From Pseudomonadota bacterium (GTDB taxonomy: Bacteria; Pseudomonadota; Gammaproteobacteria; Burkholderiales; Eutrophovitaceae), in the NCBI GenBank assembly GCA_002704665.1, contig PAHB01000116.1, positions 1 to 7,427 on the forward strand: a DNA stretch of 7,427 nucleotides, written 5' to 3'. This document shows positions 6,732 to 7,427 of the stretch, one piece after another; the stretch's first letter is position 1, and each line of letters begins with the position of its first letter. The notes beneath the pieces are model-generated. The model worked only from the letters and a program-made list of their open reading frames with translations, made no database searches and was not told where the DNA came from. Made by a program: the position numbers and the translations under genes.

Positions 6732-6909
6732 TGTTCTCTCCTTCGGTGTTGTCTGCGTTTGTTGAATTATCCGTACCATTTTTGTCTGCGACTTCTGTAC
6801 GTTCAGTACGTGTTGGTCTAGGTTTCGATAGATTAGGTGATGATAGAACCCATCCTTGTTTAAAGATCGGATCATCCTCCTCTGCTTGTTTCCAAGTAAA
6901 TTTTGCCAT
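6610..6909 (-). CDS. hypothetical protein, 99 aa, paralogue of gene 3 with cationic amphipathic tail (cassette gene 2)
   Basis: AAGGAG (6918-6923) lies 8 bases before ATG 6909, which is 14 bases after the stop of gene 1. The N-terminus (MAKFTWKQAEEDDPIFKQGW) matches that of gene 3 at about half of the positions over the first 27 residues. A Thr/Asn/Asp/Glu-rich disordered linker follows (30-65). Residues 60-99 are encoded in a different frame of the start of gene 3 (122-base overlap) and end in a Lys/Arg-rich stretch in which V78, I81, L85, V89, I92 and I96 recur at 3-4 residue spacing, as in an amphipathic helix. The overlap is unusually long for adjacent bacterial genes; an earlier frameshift could have replaced a shorter tail, since one other frame would stop in an ATGA overlap with gene 3. 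The function is unknown. Confidence 0.7.
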   Translation of the reverse strand: MAKFTWKQAEEDDPIFKQGWVLSSPNLSKPRPTRTERTEVADKNGTDNSTNADNTEGENNEIYINNSNRRQSDFQTRVRNIASKLWSGVRAIKSKILRK

Positions 6910-6923
6910 GATTAATACTCCTT

Positions 6924-7262
6924 TTATTGTGTGTTACTGATGGGTTGTTTTAGGTTTTTAAGCCAGTTTGGTAATCGTTCGGAAACGGCACTTCTACCAA
7001 AATCTCTTTCAACAAGACTTAGCTGATATTTGAACCTTCGCCACAGTTCAGGCTCGCTCTCTTTAAATTGAAAGCGTCCTCCGTAAGCATTAGTCCTAAA
7101 ACAAGACGCTAGCCTTTTCCCAGATTCGGCAAAATGGAATTGATAGGCACCCAAAGGCCCTGTAACAATAATTGAAATAATAAATTCAGAATCAGATTTA
7201 GATCGAACCCGAACGTTATTCTCCAGGAACGATAGTTCCTGATCAGTTGATAAAATAGCCAT
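6924..7262 (-). CDS. hypothetical protein, 112 aa (cassette gene 1)
   Basis: The start is the ATG at 7262 because AAAGGAG (7269-7275) lies 6 bases upstream; in-frame ATGs at 7283 and 7268 lie before or inside that site. The protein (MAILSTDQELSFLENNVRVR...) is soluble-looking: an N-terminal helix, a beta-rich middle (FIISIIVTGPLGAYQFHFAESG), and a helical C-terminal part (ELWRRFKYQLSLVERDFG, then LPNWLKNLKQP). No signal peptide or catalytic motif is seen, and the family is not recognised. It is the promoter-proximal member of the cassette, and the 14-base gap to gene 2 argues for co-transcription. Confidence 0.8.
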   Translation of the reverse strand: MAILSTDQELSFLENNVRVRSKSDSEFIISIIVTGPLGAYQFHFAESGKRLASCFRTNAYGGRFQFKESEPELWRRFKYQLSLVERDFGRSAVSERLPNWLKNLKQPISNTQ

Positions 7263-7336
7263 AAACATCTCCTTTAGCTTCATTTATGTTGCCGCCAGCA
7301 AGTAAAGTAATAAATCGGCGGTGCCTAATTACAGGC
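7263..7336 (-). other. leader of the small-gene cassette
   Basis: This is the short space between the terminator-like element and cassette gene 1. It contains CCGCC (7292-7296) and GGCGG (7317-7321), able to pair across a 20-base loop, and a five-base inverted repeat TGCCT/AGGCA (7322-7337). On the - strand a TTGCCT lies 18 bases before TTTATT, a very weak promoter candidate. The cassette promoter should lie here if the upstream terminator works, but I cannot point to it with confidence. Confidence 0.25.
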
Positions 7337-7373
7337 AAAAAAAAACCCACTCAGTTTATACTAAAGTAGGTTT
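7337..7373 (-). terminator. intrinsic-terminator-like hairpin with T9 tract
   Basis: On the - strand AAACCTAC (7373-7366) pairs with GTGGGTTT (7350-7343), with one T-G wobble, and the stem runs straight into nine T (7345-7337). A small inner TTTA/TAAA pairing can extend it. Stem plus T tract is the normal intrinsic terminator signature and would end a - strand transcript entering from the right edge, insulating the small-gene cassette. Confidence 0.55.
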
Positions 7374-7427
7374 ACATCCCGCTTTAGCAATTTTATATAG
7401 CGCTTGCAAGCTGAGCTTCAAATTAGC
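7356..7427 (-). CDS. possible 3' end of a gene entering from the right edge
   Basis: Only one - strand frame is open from the right edge; it reads 23 residues (ANLKLSLQALYKIAKAG, then CKPTLV) to TAA at 7356-7358, inside the loop of the terminator-like hairpin. The stretch looks like a helical, basic C-terminus and its position before a terminator is as expected for a gene end. It is too short to identify, and chance openness cannot be excluded. Confidence 0.3.
   Translation of the reverse strand, partial: ANLKLSLQALYKIAKAGCKPTLV

Noticed and set aside
6732..6875. In-frame 5' extension of cassette gene 3, giving a 152-residue protein
   Set aside because: It overlaps gene 2 completely, has no Shine-Dalgarno at its first ATG, and lacks similarity to the paralogue; the ATG at 6731 has a perfect site and aligns with gene 2's start.
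6707..6940. + strand open frame opposite cassette genes 2 and 3
   Set aside because: Antisense shadow of genes with good ribosome binding sites; hydrophobic biased composition and no initiation signal.
7402..7411. 10-base palindrome GCTTGCAAGC near the right edge
   Set aside because: Short, isolated, and within a possible coding end; no supporting context such as a promoter or a second site.
1..7427. CRISPR array, tRNA, rRNA or insertion-sequence ends
   Set aside because: No regularly spaced repeats, no tRNA cloverleaf, no transposase or integrase motif and no paired terminal inverted repeats were seen when reading both strands.

Overview
The window looks like an accessory region of a low-G+C bacterial chromosome or large mobile element. 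The base composition is clearly AT-rich, ATG starts in the right-hand cassette follow AAGGAG/AGGAG ribosome binding sites, and gene content is typical of a defence or genomic island. A gammaproteobacterial host is possible, but no housekeeping gene is present to fix the taxonomy.

Layout. (1) Bases 2-2158, + strand: the C-terminal ~718 residues of a TM0106/COG2251-type RecB-like (RNase H fold) nuclease fused to a UPF1/Dna2-like superfamily 1 helicase. The reading frame is open from the left edge, so the gene begins outside the window. (2) Bases 2207-2790, - strand: an unrecognised ~194-residue gene broken by a one-base frameshift in an A7 run, with a perfect 15-base palindrome just upstream of its GTG start. 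(3) Bases ~2791-3517: a gap without an intact gene. It holds what look like decayed pieces of two genes on opposite strands, a strong hairpin, and a weak promoter candidate for the next gene. (4) Bases 3518-5866, + strand: an intact single-chain DUF262-DUF1524 (GmrSD-type) protein, a probable modification-dependent (type IV) restriction enzyme. (5) A perfect 14-bp hairpin at 5910-5940 lies between convergent transcription units. (6) Bases 6041-7262, - strand: a compact four-gene cassette of small unrecognised proteins (112, 99, 104 and 115 residues), each with its own good Shine-Dalgarno. (7) The right edge: a probable 3' end of another - strand gene followed by a terminator-like hairpin with a T9 tract.

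How the parts relate. The nuclease-helicase and the GmrSD protein are both nucleic-acid enzymes often met in accessory DNA, but they lie on either side of gene debris and need not cooperate. The most intriguing part is the small-gene cassette. Its second and third genes are tandem paralogues sharing an acidic N-terminal motif (E-D-x-P-I-F-[KR]-Q-G) followed by low-complexity linkers and strongly basic, hydrophobic or amphipathic C-terminal tails. They overlap out of frame by 122 bases. The layout resembles a leader-plus-cationic-peptide arrangement, though this is inference; no modifying enzyme, transporter or recognisable immunity gene is visible in the window.
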